This document shows, one piece after another, positions 1 to 8,074 of a stretch of 64,000 nucleotides of DNA. The translations under genes were made by a program, and so were the position numbers. This DNA is from Gordonia effusa NBRC 100432 (GTDB lineage: Bacteria > Actinomycetota > Actinomycetes > Mycobacteriales > Mycobacteriaceae). The first letter of the stretch is position 1, and each line of letters begins with the position of its first letter. The DNA is taken from NCBI RefSeq assembly GCF_000241305.1, contig NZ_BAEH01000120.1, positions 20,122 to 84,121 on the forward strand, written 5' to 3'. The notes under the pieces are model-generated. The model did no database searches and was not told the origin of the DNA. It saw only the letters and a program-made list of their open reading frames with translations.

Positions 1-1154
1 ATTCGGGTGATGATCGCGAGCACCGCCGGCCCGAGAGTCAAGGCAGAGGCGAGAGTGATCAAAATGGCGATCGTGCAGGGCAAACCTGATGTGCTGAACA
101 TCGCCAGTCGGGTTGCCGCCAAACACGCCATCGCCCCCGCGACGGTGAGTGCGGACGCGACCACGATGTGTTGCACCCCGGCCAGCGCGGCGTAATACGC
201 GTCTTCGCGAGTCAGACCTGCGCGCCGTGATTCTTGATATCGCCCGAGCAAAAATATCCCGTAATTGGTGCCGGCACCGAGTACGACCACTGCCGATAGC
301 GCCGCAGCGAAGATCGACACCTTGATGACGCCGTTGTCGGCGAGGAGGGAGATCGTGGCACGAGCCACCGCCAACGCGAGGCCGACGCCGAGCAGCGGAA
401 CCAACGCGGTGATCAGCGATCGGTAGACCAGTAGCAAGACGACCGAGACCAGTAACGCGCTGATTATCACAAGTAGGACGATCGAATCGTTGATCGCGAC
501 CATCTCGTCGTTGACTACCGCAGACGGCCCGGTCAGATGCACGGTGACACCGGCGGGGGGCTTCGACGCGGCGATGGTGTCGCGAGCGGACTGGGTCGAG
601 TCCATCGCCAATGCGGTACCCATATTGCCCGCGAGGTTCACCAGTACGTAGGCGACGTTTCCGTCGTGACTTTGCGCCGCCGACGCCAGATCCGGATTCG
701 ACCACAGATCCATCGCCGAATGGACGTGCGTGGTGTCGGCGGTCAACGTGCCAAGCAACTCTTTGTAGTACGCGTGCGCCTCGGCCCCCAACGGCTTATC
801 GCCTTCCAACAGCACGTAGACGAAATTGTTACTACCACCACCGCCGAAGTACTTACCCATCTTCACCAGCGCCTGCACCGAGGAGGCCTCGTCCGGCAGG
901 AATGACTGAGCGTGCGAGGTGACCGTCGACTCCAATTGCGGGACAACAAGATTCATCCCCCCCGCGATAAGCAACCACAGCCCGATGACCGGCAACGAGC
1001 ACGCGTACAGGAACCGAGCCAGGCGAGGACGGCCAGCGCTACGATCGCGCAGGATCCCGATACGCACCGGTCGCCGGATCTCGTCCGCCATCCCCCTCAT
1101 CAGCCGAACCGACTGTGCCCGTGCGTCTTCCACGAATTTCTTCTTCATCGCCAT
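1..1154 (-). CDS. MmpL-family RND transporter, N-terminal part (cut by window edge)
   Basis: Reading the minus strand from ATG at 1154 (a second in-frame ATG lies at 1148) gives about 384 residues with no stop before the window edge, so the C-terminal part lies outside. The protein starts MAMKKKFVED, has a transmembrane segment near residue 50, a periplasmic loop with FLPDEASS and SAMDLWSNPD-like motifs, then a run of membrane segments containing GTNYGIFLLGRYQE. The G-T-x-Y-G-I-F sequence and the following RYQEARRAG-like stretch are typical of MmpL4/MmpL5-type mycobacterial RND transporters, which export lipids or siderophores with an MmpS partner across the inner membrane. Its start is 7 nt from the stop of the mmpS gene upstream, so the two are one transcription unit. 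Substrate cannot be read from sequence. Confidence 0.9.
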   Translation of the reverse strand, partial: MAMKKKFVEDARAQSVRLMRGMADEIRRPVRIGILRDRSAGRPRLARFLYACSLPVIGLWLLIAGGMNLVVPQLESTVTSHAQSFLPDEASSVQALVKMGKYFGGGGSNNFVYVLLEGDKPLGAEAHAYYKELLGTLTADTTHVHSAMDLWSNPDLASAAQSHDGNVAYVLVNLAGNMGTALAMDSTQSARDTIAASKPPAGVTVHLTGPSAVVNDEMVAINDSIVLLVIISALLVSVVLLLVYRSLITALVPLLGVGLALAVARATISLLADNGVIKVSIFAAALSAVVVLGAGTNYGIFLLGRYQESRRAGLTREDAYYAALAGVQHIVVASALTVAGAMACLAATRLAMFSTSGLPCTIAILITLASALTLGPAVLAIITR

Positions 1155-1161
1155 CGCTTTC

Positions 1162-1674
1162 CTACGCCACCGGAACCAAACAATTGGCTACCGAACTACC
1201 ATCGGCGCCGGACCCCACCTGACGGGCACGCTCAAATCCGTTGACCCGCACCAGACATGACACCGAACGCTCGCCTCGCGTCTGTGTCAGTACGCCAGCA
1301 GCCGTCGTCAATTCCCGTGACCGGAGAACCATCCGCCAGGGAATTCGCACCGTCTCATCGATGACGCGGCCACCGGGCACGAGATACGACACCCGTGCCG
1401 TCGATCCGGATGGGCCGGTGACGGAATACTCGATCGACTTCTCGCTGGGAACACCCACCGCGGGAGCGGCGGGTGCTTGGCCGATGGCGCGATCGGGTAT
1501 TTCACTGAGGCGCAGTCGACCGACATAGACCGCCGACACAACCATGACCACGATGACCACTCCCGCGATCCACCAGGAGTTCCCCCGACCGGATCGCGAG
1601 GTCGAGTTCCGCGAAACCGCACGCCCAGCGTCGCCGCCTTCGCTACCACCAACCATCAAGTCGACTCTTCCCAT
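1162..1674 (-). CDS. MmpS-family membrane protein
   Basis: A 170-residue protein with a single transmembrane helix near residues 34-52 (WWIAGVVIVVMVVSAVYVG), followed by a periplasmic beta-rich domain with VTGPSGSTARVSYL and a Cys pair (SCLVRVNG ... NCLVPVA), as in MmpS proteins. MmpS proteins are accessory periplasmic adaptors of MmpL transporters; the downstream mmpL starts 7 nt after this stop. An alternative ATG at 1656 has GGAAGAG about 8 nt upstream and may be the true start, which would shorten the protein by six residues. The gene is divergent from the mce operon and shares its control region. Confidence 0.85.
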   Translation of the reverse strand: MGRVDLMVGGSEGGDAGRAVSRNSTSRSGRGNSWWIAGVVIVVMVVSAVYVGRLRLSEIPDRAIGQAPAAPAVGVPSEKSIEYSVTGPSGSTARVSYLVPGGRVIDETVRIPWRMVLRSRELTTAAGVLTQTRGERSVSCLVRVNGFERARQVGSGADGSSVANCLVPVA

Positions 1675-1754
1675 CGAAGCAACACTTCCCTAAACTGCCA
1701 GTGGCAGGTAGGCTATACGTGACATCAGTCATTGACAAGGTCTACGGGAATGGG

Positions 1755-1769
1755 GTTGCGAAACGCAAC
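1755..1769. promoter_or_regulatory. perfect inverted repeat GTTGCG-AAA-CGCAAC
   Basis: Six-base arms around an AAA centre, immediately before TTGACC (1772-1777). It could be a repressor half-site pair or part of a transcript leader. No regulator gene is adjacent, so the binding protein is unknown. Confidence 0.45.
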
Positions 1770-1817
1770 TCTTGACCTCACGGCGCTATGTATGTCAACA
1801 TATCTACCGCGCATACG

Positions 1818-1852
1818 ACAATAGTCATTGTGACACTGGACAATGGCATTGT
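1818..1852. promoter_or_regulatory. tandem palindromic operator-like pair
   Basis: ACAATAGTCATTGT (1818-1831) and ACAATGGCATTGT (1840-1852) share ACAAT/ATTGT arms; the second is a perfect palindrome around a single central G. Their centres are about 21.5 bp apart, close to two helical turns, which suits side-by-side binding of two dimers of a TetR- or MarR-type repressor. Placement between divergent mmpS-mmpL and yrbE-mce operons suggests co-regulation of lipid export and import. The regulator is not in the window. Confidence 0.5.
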
Positions 1853-1973
1853 TGTGCCCGCCGCCGCCCGGCAGCACGCGCATCCCGACCTCGACCGGAC
1901 AGCACGCTTGGCGTGCGCGTAACAGACAGGCGCAGCGAGTGATTCGATCAGGAACCAGGAACTCGGCGCGGCG

Positions 1974-2813
1974 GTGCTCGCGATGACATCGGCTCCTCCT
2001 ATCGGTCCCAGTCGCGTCGAGGAATACGCCCTCAACCATCCGGTCGTATCGATCAACACTTTCGGCAGACAACTGGTGCTGCTGACCCGAACCCTGCGCG
2101 CACTCGTTCGAAGTGTCATCCGCCGTGATTTCTCTGCGTCGGAGTTCATCCGGCAATGCGCGTTTATGGCGAGTGCGGTCGCGATACCTACCGTTCTCGT
2201 TGCGATCCCGATCGGCGTCATCGTGTCGATTCAGGTCGGCACAATCGCCAATCAGGTTGGCGCCAATGCCTTTACCGGCGCGGCAAACGGGCTCGGCATC
2301 GTCCGCCAGGGCGCGCCCCTGGTAACCGCGATGCTGATCGCCGGTGCCGTCGGGTCGGCGGTCTGCGCCGACCTCGGCACTCGTACGGTTCGCGAGGAAA
2401 TCGACGCACTCAAAGTGCTCGGCCTCTCGCCGGTCGACCGACTGGTTGTCCCCCGATTCATCGCCGCGCTAGTGGTGAGCGGATTGTTATGTGGATTCGT
2501 CTGCTTCGTGGGATTTCTGACCGGCTATATCTTCAATGTCTACGTCCAAAACGGTACTGCCGGAAGCTATTTGGCGTCATTCGCGGCCTTCACCTCGGTC
2601 AGCGATCTGGTGCTGGCTTTGATCAAGGCAGTGACCTACGGCGCCATTGTCGCGATCGTCGCATGCGATAAGGGGCTCAATACCCGCGGCGGTCCCGCAG
2701 GGGTAGCTAACTCAGTGAACTCGGCGGTCGTGAGTTCGGTCATTCTCCTTTTCGGTGTGAACGTGCTGTTTACTCAGCTCGCCCAGGTACTGATTCCGGC
2801 TCAGCCGTTATGA
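1974..2813 (+). CDS. YrbEA: MlaE-type permease of the mce operon
   Basis: 279-residue integral membrane permease of the YrbE/MlaE family. The signature region reads GSAVCADLGTRTVREEIDALKVLG (split here as ADLGTRTVREEIDA then LKVLGL), the conserved ExDAL motif through which the permease is thought to contact the MceG/MlaF ATPase. Two YrbE proteins form the inner-membrane channel of an MCE lipid importer. The start used is GTG 1974, with AGGA about 13 nt upstream; ATG 1983 is the alternative. The stop overlaps the next start by 4 bases (ATGA). It is the first gene of the operon, and its promoter must lie in the divergent palindrome-rich region. No MceG-like ATPase gene is in the window; in this order it is normally encoded elsewhere. 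Confidence 0.93.
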   Translation: MLAMTSAPPIGPSRVEEYALNHPVVSINTFGRQLVLLTRTLRALVRSVIRRDFSASEFIRQCAFMASAVAIPTVLVAIPIGVIVSIQVGTIANQVGANAFTGAANGLGIVRQGAPLVTAMLIAGAVGSAVCADLGTRTVREEIDALKVLGLSPVDRLVVPRFIAALVVSGLLCGFVCFVGFLTGYIFNVYVQNGTAGSYLASFAAFTSVSDLVLALIKAVTYGAIVAIVACDKGLNTRGGPAGVANSVNSAVVSSVILLFGVNVLFTQLAQVLIPAQPL

Positions 2814-3679
2814 CGTTGAAAACCAGCCAGCCGTCGTACTCGACGGCGCTCTACCGCCTGCGACTCGGCCTGTCGGCGAGTAGTGCACTCGGCCAGAGCC
2901 TGGGCCACCAAGCCACTTTCGTCATCAACGCACTCCGCTGGATGCCTCGTGCGGTGCGGCGGTATCCGGCTGAGACTGCCCGCCTCGTCCGCGACGTAAC
3001 GTGGGGAAACGGGTCACTGGTGACCGGCGGCGGCACCGTCGGGGTGGTTTTGCTTCTCAGTGCGTTCGCCGGCGTCACCCTGGGTATTGAAGGACTCTCG
3101 GCCCTGCGGTTACTCGGGATGAGCCCCCTTACCGGCATCGTTTCCGCATTCGGCTCGACCCGGGAACTGGCGCCGCTGATAGCCGCGATCGCCTTCGCCG
3201 CGCAAGCGGGCTGCCGATTCACCGCACAGCTTGGCGCCATGCGTGTCTCGGAAGAAATCGATGCCCTGGAAGTCCAGGCAGTACCGCCTATTCCCTATCT
3301 GGTGTCGACGCGACTATTCGCCGCCATAGTGGCCATCATTCCGCTCTATTGCGTCGGTCTGGGATTGTGTTATCTCAGCTCCCGCGCCGTGTATTTATTG
3401 CAAGGCGGCGGCGTATCCGTTGGAACTTTCGATCATTACTTCACCATGTTCCTCTCGCCGATGGATGTGGTATTCAGCGTTGTCAAAGCACTGGTATTCG
3501 TCGTCATCGCCACACTGCTCCAGTGCTATTACGGCTTCTATGCCAGCGGCGGACCTCAGGGTGTGGGCGTAGCCGCCGGCCGTGCGATCCGCGCATCGAT
3601 CGTCGTCGTGGTCATCGTCAATACCTTGCTGACCATGGCGATGTGGGGCACCGACCCCGGTGTACGGATATCGGGATAG
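2810..3679 (+). CDS. YrbEB: second MlaE-type permease
   Basis: 289 residues, second permease subunit of the MCE transporter. It has the family signature AQLGAMRVSEEIDALEVQ at about residues 140-157 with the ExDAL motif, and several hydrophobic segments (LLLSAFAGVTLGIEG; AAIVAIIPLYCVGLGL; VIVNTLLTMAMWG near the C-terminus). It starts within the stop of yrbEA (ATGA overlap), indicating translational coupling, and ends 12 nt before mceA. A longer N-terminal extension before the first membrane helix distinguishes it from YrbEA, as in YrbEB proteins of mycobacterial mce operons. Confidence 0.93.
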   Translation: MTLKTSQPSYSTALYRLRLGLSASSALGQSLGHQATFVINALRWMPRAVRRYPAETARLVRDVTWGNGSLVTGGGTVGVVLLLSAFAGVTLGIEGLSALRLLGMSPLTGIVSAFGSTRELAPLIAAIAFAAQAGCRFTAQLGAMRVSEEIDALEVQAVPPIPYLVSTRLFAAIVAIIPLYCVGLGLCYLSSRAVYLLQGGGVSVGTFDHYFTMFLSPMDVVFSVVKALVFVVIATLLQCYYGFYASGGPQGVGVAAGRAIRASIVVVVIVNTLLTMAMWGTDPGVRISG

Positions 3680-3691
3680 GGCGGGACAGAC

Positions 3692-4930
3692 ATGGTTCAC
3701 GATCTATCTGGACGCAGCGCGAGCCCGACTGCCCTGTTGGTGCGCGGCTGCATCAGTGTCCTCTTGGTCGCGGTAGTCGCGACGCTGCTCTGGGGCCGCT
3801 ATACCGGCGACTACACCGCGACTACCGAGGTCGGCGCGACGGTGACCAGTCTCGGCGACGGTCTCGGTCCCGACGCTGACGTCAAGTATCGCGGAATGTT
3901 GATCGGGACTGCCGATGCCGCCTCGGCCAAGCTGCAACAGTCGGGCGCAACAACGACCTTGACTCTGAAACTCGACCCGAGCGTCGCTACCCGGATACCC
4001 CGCGACGTCGTCGCCCGCGTGGTACCGACAAACCTGTTCGGCGTGACCGCAATCGAATTGCGTGGGGGCTCAACGACTGCGGGAGTGGGGCTTTCGGACG
4101 GCGACCAGATCCGCCCCGACACGTCGCCGCAGACCCGTCAGCTCCAAGAGGCGATGTCTGCTCTGCATCGGGTGCTGGCCAGAGTCGACATCGGCGCGCT
4201 CAGTCGCGTGCTCGCCACGGTCGATGACGGCGTCTCCGGGCGGTCCGCAAAAACCGCGACCACCATCGAGCGGCTGACGACGATGCTGTCGCAGCTACGC
4301 GAAGCGGTGCCGGACCTTCGGTCGGACCTGTCCCAACTCGATCGTTCGACCAAGAGCCTCGCGGTGAGTGCGCCGCGCCTGGTCGATGCCGTCGCCGCGG
4401 CACTCCCGACGTTGCGCACGATCAGCGCGAACCGCACTGGCCTAGTCAGTCTGTATACGACTGCCGGTGGTGCCCTCGACGCCACCACCGGGACGTTACG
4501 CCCCAATGTGACCGGCGCGATTCGCCTCATCACCAACCTCAACGCCACCGTTGGAGCACTGGAATCGACGGGCTCGTCGATCGGTCCCGCGGTCGACACC
4601 ATCCGTCGATTCGCCGTTGCGACGTCGGGAATTTTCACCTCACCGGACGGGAAAGTCGTGCTCGACGCCGCCATCAACGCAACGCCGTACACGCCCTACA
4701 CCGCCGCCGACTGCCCTCGGTATGGCGCGATGGCGGGGCCGAACTGTCCCGCCGGCGTCGCACCGGCCATGAGCAGTGGCCAAGGCGGCAATCTCGGCGG
4801 AGTGGGGAGCCGCCGAGAAGCCGACATATTGCAGGCACTTTTCGGCCGACCACTGACACCGATCGAACGTCTGCAGCTCGGCCCGGCGCTGCGCGGCCAC
4901 ACCTTCACGGTCGCGGAGACCGGCCGATGA
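3692..4930 (+). CDS. MceA-type MCE protein
   Basis: 412 residues. An N-terminal membrane anchor (about residues 14-34) is followed by an MCE domain (about 40-115: TTEVGATVTSLGDGLGPDADVKY and VKYRGMLIGTADAA regions) and a long helical region rich in Leu/Val/Ala (about 145-320), then a C-terminal tail with paired Cys (CPRYGAMAGPNC). MCE proteins assemble as hetero-hexamers making a hydrophobic tunnel through the periplasm for lipids such as sterols or fatty acids. The position directly behind two yrbE genes and the GLGPDADVKYRG motif identify it as the MceA subunit. It overlaps mceB by ATGA. Confidence 0.9.
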   Translation: MVHDLSGRSASPTALLVRGCISVLLVAVVATLLWGRYTGDYTATTEVGATVTSLGDGLGPDADVKYRGMLIGTADAASAKLQQSGATTTLTLKLDPSVATRIPRDVVARVVPTNLFGVTAIELRGGSTTAGVGLSDGDQIRPDTSPQTRQLQEAMSALHRVLARVDIGALSRVLATVDDGVSGRSAKTATTIERLTTMLSQLREAVPDLRSDLSQLDRSTKSLAVSAPRLVDAVAAALPTLRTISANRTGLVSLYTTAGGALDATTGTLRPNVTGAIRLITNLNATVGALESTGSSIGPAVDTIRRFAVATSGIFTSPDGKVVLDAAINATPYTPYTAADCPRYGAMAGPNCPAGVAPAMSSGQGGNLGGVGSRREADILQALFGRPLTPIERLQLGPALRGHTFTVAETGR

Positions 4931-5973
4931 GGGGCGGCAGTCTTGTCCGCCCACTGCTGGGGTTCGGCGTATTCGTGGTCATCTCACTTCTCGCGACGAT
5001 GTCGATCTGGTCGACGCTGGCGAAGCCCGTCAACGGCGGCACGATCTCGATGCGCGCCTATTTCGTCGATGCCACCGGGCTACGCGCGGGCGACGATGTA
5101 CGAATCGCCGGTGTGCGCGTTGGCCGGGTATCACGGCTGGCGGTGGACAACGGACTGGCATTGGTCGAGTTCGACCTCTCGTCCGAACAATCGGTGTATC
5201 CCGAAACCACGGCCAGCGTCCGATATCAAGATCTCACCGGCCGCCGGTATCTCGGCCTGTCCCTCCCACGTGCCGGTCAGCCAACTCCAGCCGGTCAAAA
5301 GACGTTGTCCCAGAACACAATAGGCGTCGAACACACCATTCCCAGCTTTGACGTCACCAGCTTACTCAACGGTTTCGCGCCGCTATTCGGCGAACTGGAC
5401 CCGGCGGCGGTCAACGCACTCAGCGCCAATATCGTCGAGGCGCTGCAAGGAAACGACGTGTCGATCTCCACACTCCTCGCCCAGACCACTGCCCTCGCGC
5501 GATCCGTCGCCGACGACGATGCCGTTGTCGGTTCGATCGTCACCAATCTCAACGCCGTGGTGGCGACAGTCGATCGACAACTTAAGAACACCGACCGGCT
5601 CGTCGACGAAATGCCCAGCTTCCTCGACGCGGTGAATCGGCACCGCAGCGAGATCGGCACCTCGGTGCGTTCGGTATCGACGATGGCCGGCGATCTCAGT
5701 GCCACGCTGGCTCAACTGCGTTCCGACATCGCGGGTACCGCCGACAATACCGTCGCGATTACGAGCTTCCTCAATCGCGACGGCGCGAAGCTCTCGCTGG
5801 CGATCCCGGGAATCGGGCGGATGGCGAATATCTGGAGCAAATCGACGGGTAATGGCAGCTATTGGAATATCTATTCTTGCAACCTTGATATCAGCCTCTA
5901 CGGAGTTCTTTTTCCGCCCAATGTGATATCCAGCATTGGCGGCAGCCAACATTCGGAGACATGCCGACGATGA
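4927..5973 (+). CDS. MceB-type MCE protein
   Basis: 348 residues: N-terminal hydrophobic anchor (LLGFGVFVVISLLATMSIW), MCE domain at about 38-115 with DATGLRAGDDVRIAGVRVG and YQDLTGRRYLGL, then the helical region typical of MCE proteins, and a C-terminal segment with CNLDISLYGVLFPP, a motif recurring at the C-terminus of MceB proteins. Second of the six canonical tunnel subunits. Both its start and its stop overlap neighbours by ATGA, so it is translationally coupled on both sides. Confidence 0.9.
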   Translation: MRGGSLVRPLLGFGVFVVISLLATMSIWSTLAKPVNGGTISMRAYFVDATGLRAGDDVRIAGVRVGRVSRLAVDNGLALVEFDLSSEQSVYPETTASVRYQDLTGRRYLGLSLPRAGQPTPAGQKTLSQNTIGVEHTIPSFDVTSLLNGFAPLFGELDPAAVNALSANIVEALQGNDVSISTLLAQTTALARSVADDDAVVGSIVTNLNAVVATVDRQLKNTDRLVDEMPSFLDAVNRHRSEIGTSVRSVSTMAGDLSATLAQLRSDIAGTADNTVAITSFLNRDGAKLSLAIPGIGRMANIWSKSTGNGSYWNIYSCNLDISLYGVLFPPNVISSIGGSQHSETCRR

Positions 5974-6977
5974 CTCGAACCACAAATTTCCGAGCGCGAG
6001 TTTCCCAATCGTATCGGCATTTCAAGATCGGCCTGATTGCCACGATCTGCCTTGCGGTGCTGGTAAGCGCCGCGCTGCTGATTCCCCGGGCAGGGATCGG
6101 TACCGAAACAATTCGGGCCGAATTCGCCCAAGCCGCCGGAGTTCGTTCCGGCGACGCGGTGCGAGTGGCCGGCGTTCCAGTCGGCTCCGTCGATGGGGTG
6201 AAACTGCGAGGCGATCACGTCGACGTCATGCTGCGGATCGATAATCCCGTTCCACTCGGAGCGACCACAACGGCATCGATCCGGCTGGCCACCATTCTGG
6301 GTACTCGATACATCTCCCTGGAGCCGCGGGGAACCGGCGAACTCCGCGACAATGTCATCGAACAGAAGCACACGTCGGTGCCCTTCGATCTGGCCGCGTT
6401 GATCGATACCGGCACGCCGAAACTCGCCGCGATCGACGAGGACAAGTTGCGGCAGTCGTTAGATACGTTGGACAGCCAATTCGAGCGGACACCCGCACTG
6501 CTGCCGCAGGCTCTCGACCAGATCGGGCGGCTGTCCGACGTCGTCAACTCGCGCAATAACCAGGTCACCGAGTTGGTGAAGCGGTCAGCAAATGTCGCGG
6601 CACTATTTCAACGCAACACCCACTCACTACAGCAGCTGGTGACGACCGGAACTGATGTCGCGAACACCGTGATACGTCAGCGTCAACTCATCACCTCGGT
6701 ACTGGCCGACATACGTGCGGTCACCCGGCAAATGACCGGAGTGGTCACCGACAACGCCGACGACATCGGGCGGCTGCTGAAGCAGCTCGACCGACTCTCG
6801 GCCGGACTGAACCGCTCCGATCGCGATATCGGCAACACGCTTGAGGCGATACCGGTGTTCGCACGGCATCTGGGCACGGCGACCGGCAACGGACCTTATA
6901 TGGATGGCTTCCTGGGCGCCTCCATCGTCAGCGACAATCTCCTCTGCTTGCTCGGACTCGTCGGGGGATGCCGATGA
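5970..6977 (+). CDS. MceC-type MCE protein
   Basis: 335 residues from the ATG at 5970, which overlaps the mceB stop as ATGA, like the other junctions of the operon; ATG 5961 is in frame but lies only 2 nt behind the GGAG that suits the 5970 start better. Membrane anchor around residues 15-32, MCE domain with FAQAAGVRSGDAVRVAGVPVG and LATILGTRYISLEP, then the helical region and a hydrophobic, Cys-containing end (DNLLCLLGLVGGC). Third subunit of the MCE hetero-hexamer. Confidence 0.9.
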   Translation: MTRTTNFRARVSQSYRHFKIGLIATICLAVLVSAALLIPRAGIGTETIRAEFAQAAGVRSGDAVRVAGVPVGSVDGVKLRGDHVDVMLRIDNPVPLGATTTASIRLATILGTRYISLEPRGTGELRDNVIEQKHTSVPFDLAALIDTGTPKLAAIDEDKLRQSLDTLDSQFERTPALLPQALDQIGRLSDVVNSRNNQVTELVKRSANVAALFQRNTHSLQQLVTTGTDVANTVIRQRQLITSVLADIRAVTRQMTGVVTDNADDIGRLLKQLDRLSAGLNRSDRDIGNTLEAIPVFARHLGTATGNGPYMDGFLGASIVSDNLLCLLGLVGGCR

Positions 6978-8074
6978 CTACCCAGCGGATCCCGCGAATT
7001 CCCTTGCGCTGGTTGGTTGTAGCTCTTGTGCTGGTCGCCACCGCGATCGCCGTCGTTGCGATGGTCACTGCCAGGACCGACAATCGGCTCACCATCCACG
7101 CGCAGTTCACCGACGCCGCAGGACTGTACGTCGGCAACGAAGTCACCATCCTCGGCGCGCCCGTTGGCCGTATCGACAGCATCTCCCCTGGCTCCGACAC
7201 GGTGACCGTGACCGTGTCACTGCCGGCTGGCACTGTTCTGCCCGCCGAAGTCTCCGCTGTCGCGCTTGCACCATCGGTGATCGCCGACCGCCATATCGAG
7301 CTGACGCCCGCCTACACGTCGGGGCCACAACTGGAAGATGACAGCACCATTCCGATTACCCGAACGCGCACACCGGTTTCCATCGACAGTCTCGTCAACT
7401 CGATCGACGACTTGGCCGCCGCGTTCGCGACAGCGCCGGGCGACACCCCCATCAACGACTATCTGACTACCGCTGAACGCAATCTCGCTGGGAACGGCAC
7501 CCGGATAAGTGCGACGCTGCATGCCTTGTCCAATGCACTGAAAACCGGATCGACCAGTGCCGCCGACCTCAAGTCGCTGATCAGTAGCCTCAACTCACTG
7601 TCGGGTGCTGCCGCGAAAAACTCGAGCGCGATCACCACCTTCAGCGATCAACTAGCCGAAGCGTCACAGATCTTGGCCGCAAACGGTCCGGCGATCACCG
7701 AATCCCTCGCGGGCATCAACAGCACGGTCAACGAGTTGAGCAAGCTATTGAAGAGCAATCGGAAACCGTTGAGCCACAACGCGACACAGCTCAACAAGAC
7801 ACTGTCGACGCTCAAGTCGCATAGCCGCGACATCACGGAGTTCGTCGATATCGCGCCACTCCTGTTCGACAATTTGGATCGCTCGGTCGATAGGAAAACC
7901 CGACGCCTTCGGGTGCACTTCCTCACCGATAAATCGCTAGTGGATACCGATCTGCTCAATACCGTCTGCCAGCGTCTGCAAATGCGTAGTCAGGGCTGCC
8001 GGACCGGCAAAGTCTCGGATATGGGCCCCGACTTGGGCTTAGCGACCCTGCTGCTCGGGTTGGGCAACCTATGA
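6974..8074 (+). CDS. MceD-type MCE protein
   Basis: 366 residues counted from ATG 6974, chosen because it forms the ATGA overlap with the mceC stop; ATG 6968 is two codons upstream in frame. N-terminal anchor (WLVVALVLVATAIAVVAMV), MCE domain with FTDAAGLYVGNEVTILGAPVG and a Ser/Thr-rich helical region. Unlike some mycobacterial MceD proteins it has no long proline-rich tail; it ends LGLATLLLGLGNL. Fourth subunit of the complex. Confidence 0.9.
   Translation: MTTQRIPRIPLRWLVVALVLVATAIAVVAMVTARTDNRLTIHAQFTDAAGLYVGNEVTILGAPVGRIDSISPGSDTVTVTVSLPAGTVLPAEVSAVALAPSVIADRHIELTPAYTSGPQLEDDSTIPITRTRTPVSIDSLVNSIDDLAAAFATAPGDTPINDYLTTAERNLAGNGTRISATLHALSNALKTGSTSAADLKSLISSLNSLSGAAAKNSSAITTFSDQLAEASQILAANGPAITESLAGINSTVNELSKLLKSNRKPLSHNATQLNKTLSTLKSHSRDITEFVDIAPLLFDNLDRSVDRKTRRLRVHFLTDKSLVDTDLLNTVCQRLQMRSQGCRTGKVSDMGPDLGLATLLLGLGNL

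Larger units (their letters stand above)
1675..1973. promoter_or_regulatory. divergent control region between mmpS and the mce operon
   Basis: This 299-base stretch has no convincing gene; the reading frames through it on both strands lack family resemblance and ribosome sites. It is clearly more A/T-rich than its surroundings around 1780-1850 and holds three palindromes (listed separately). TTGACA occurs at 1732-1737 and TTGACC at 1772-1777 as possible -35 elements, but I cannot pair either with a confident -10. Confidence 0.6.

Noticed and set aside
1725..2221. Minus-strand open frames of 143 and 147 residues upstream of and overlapping yrbEA.
   Set aside because: They overlap the start of a clear YrbE gene, cover the palindrome-rich control region and have no family resemblance.
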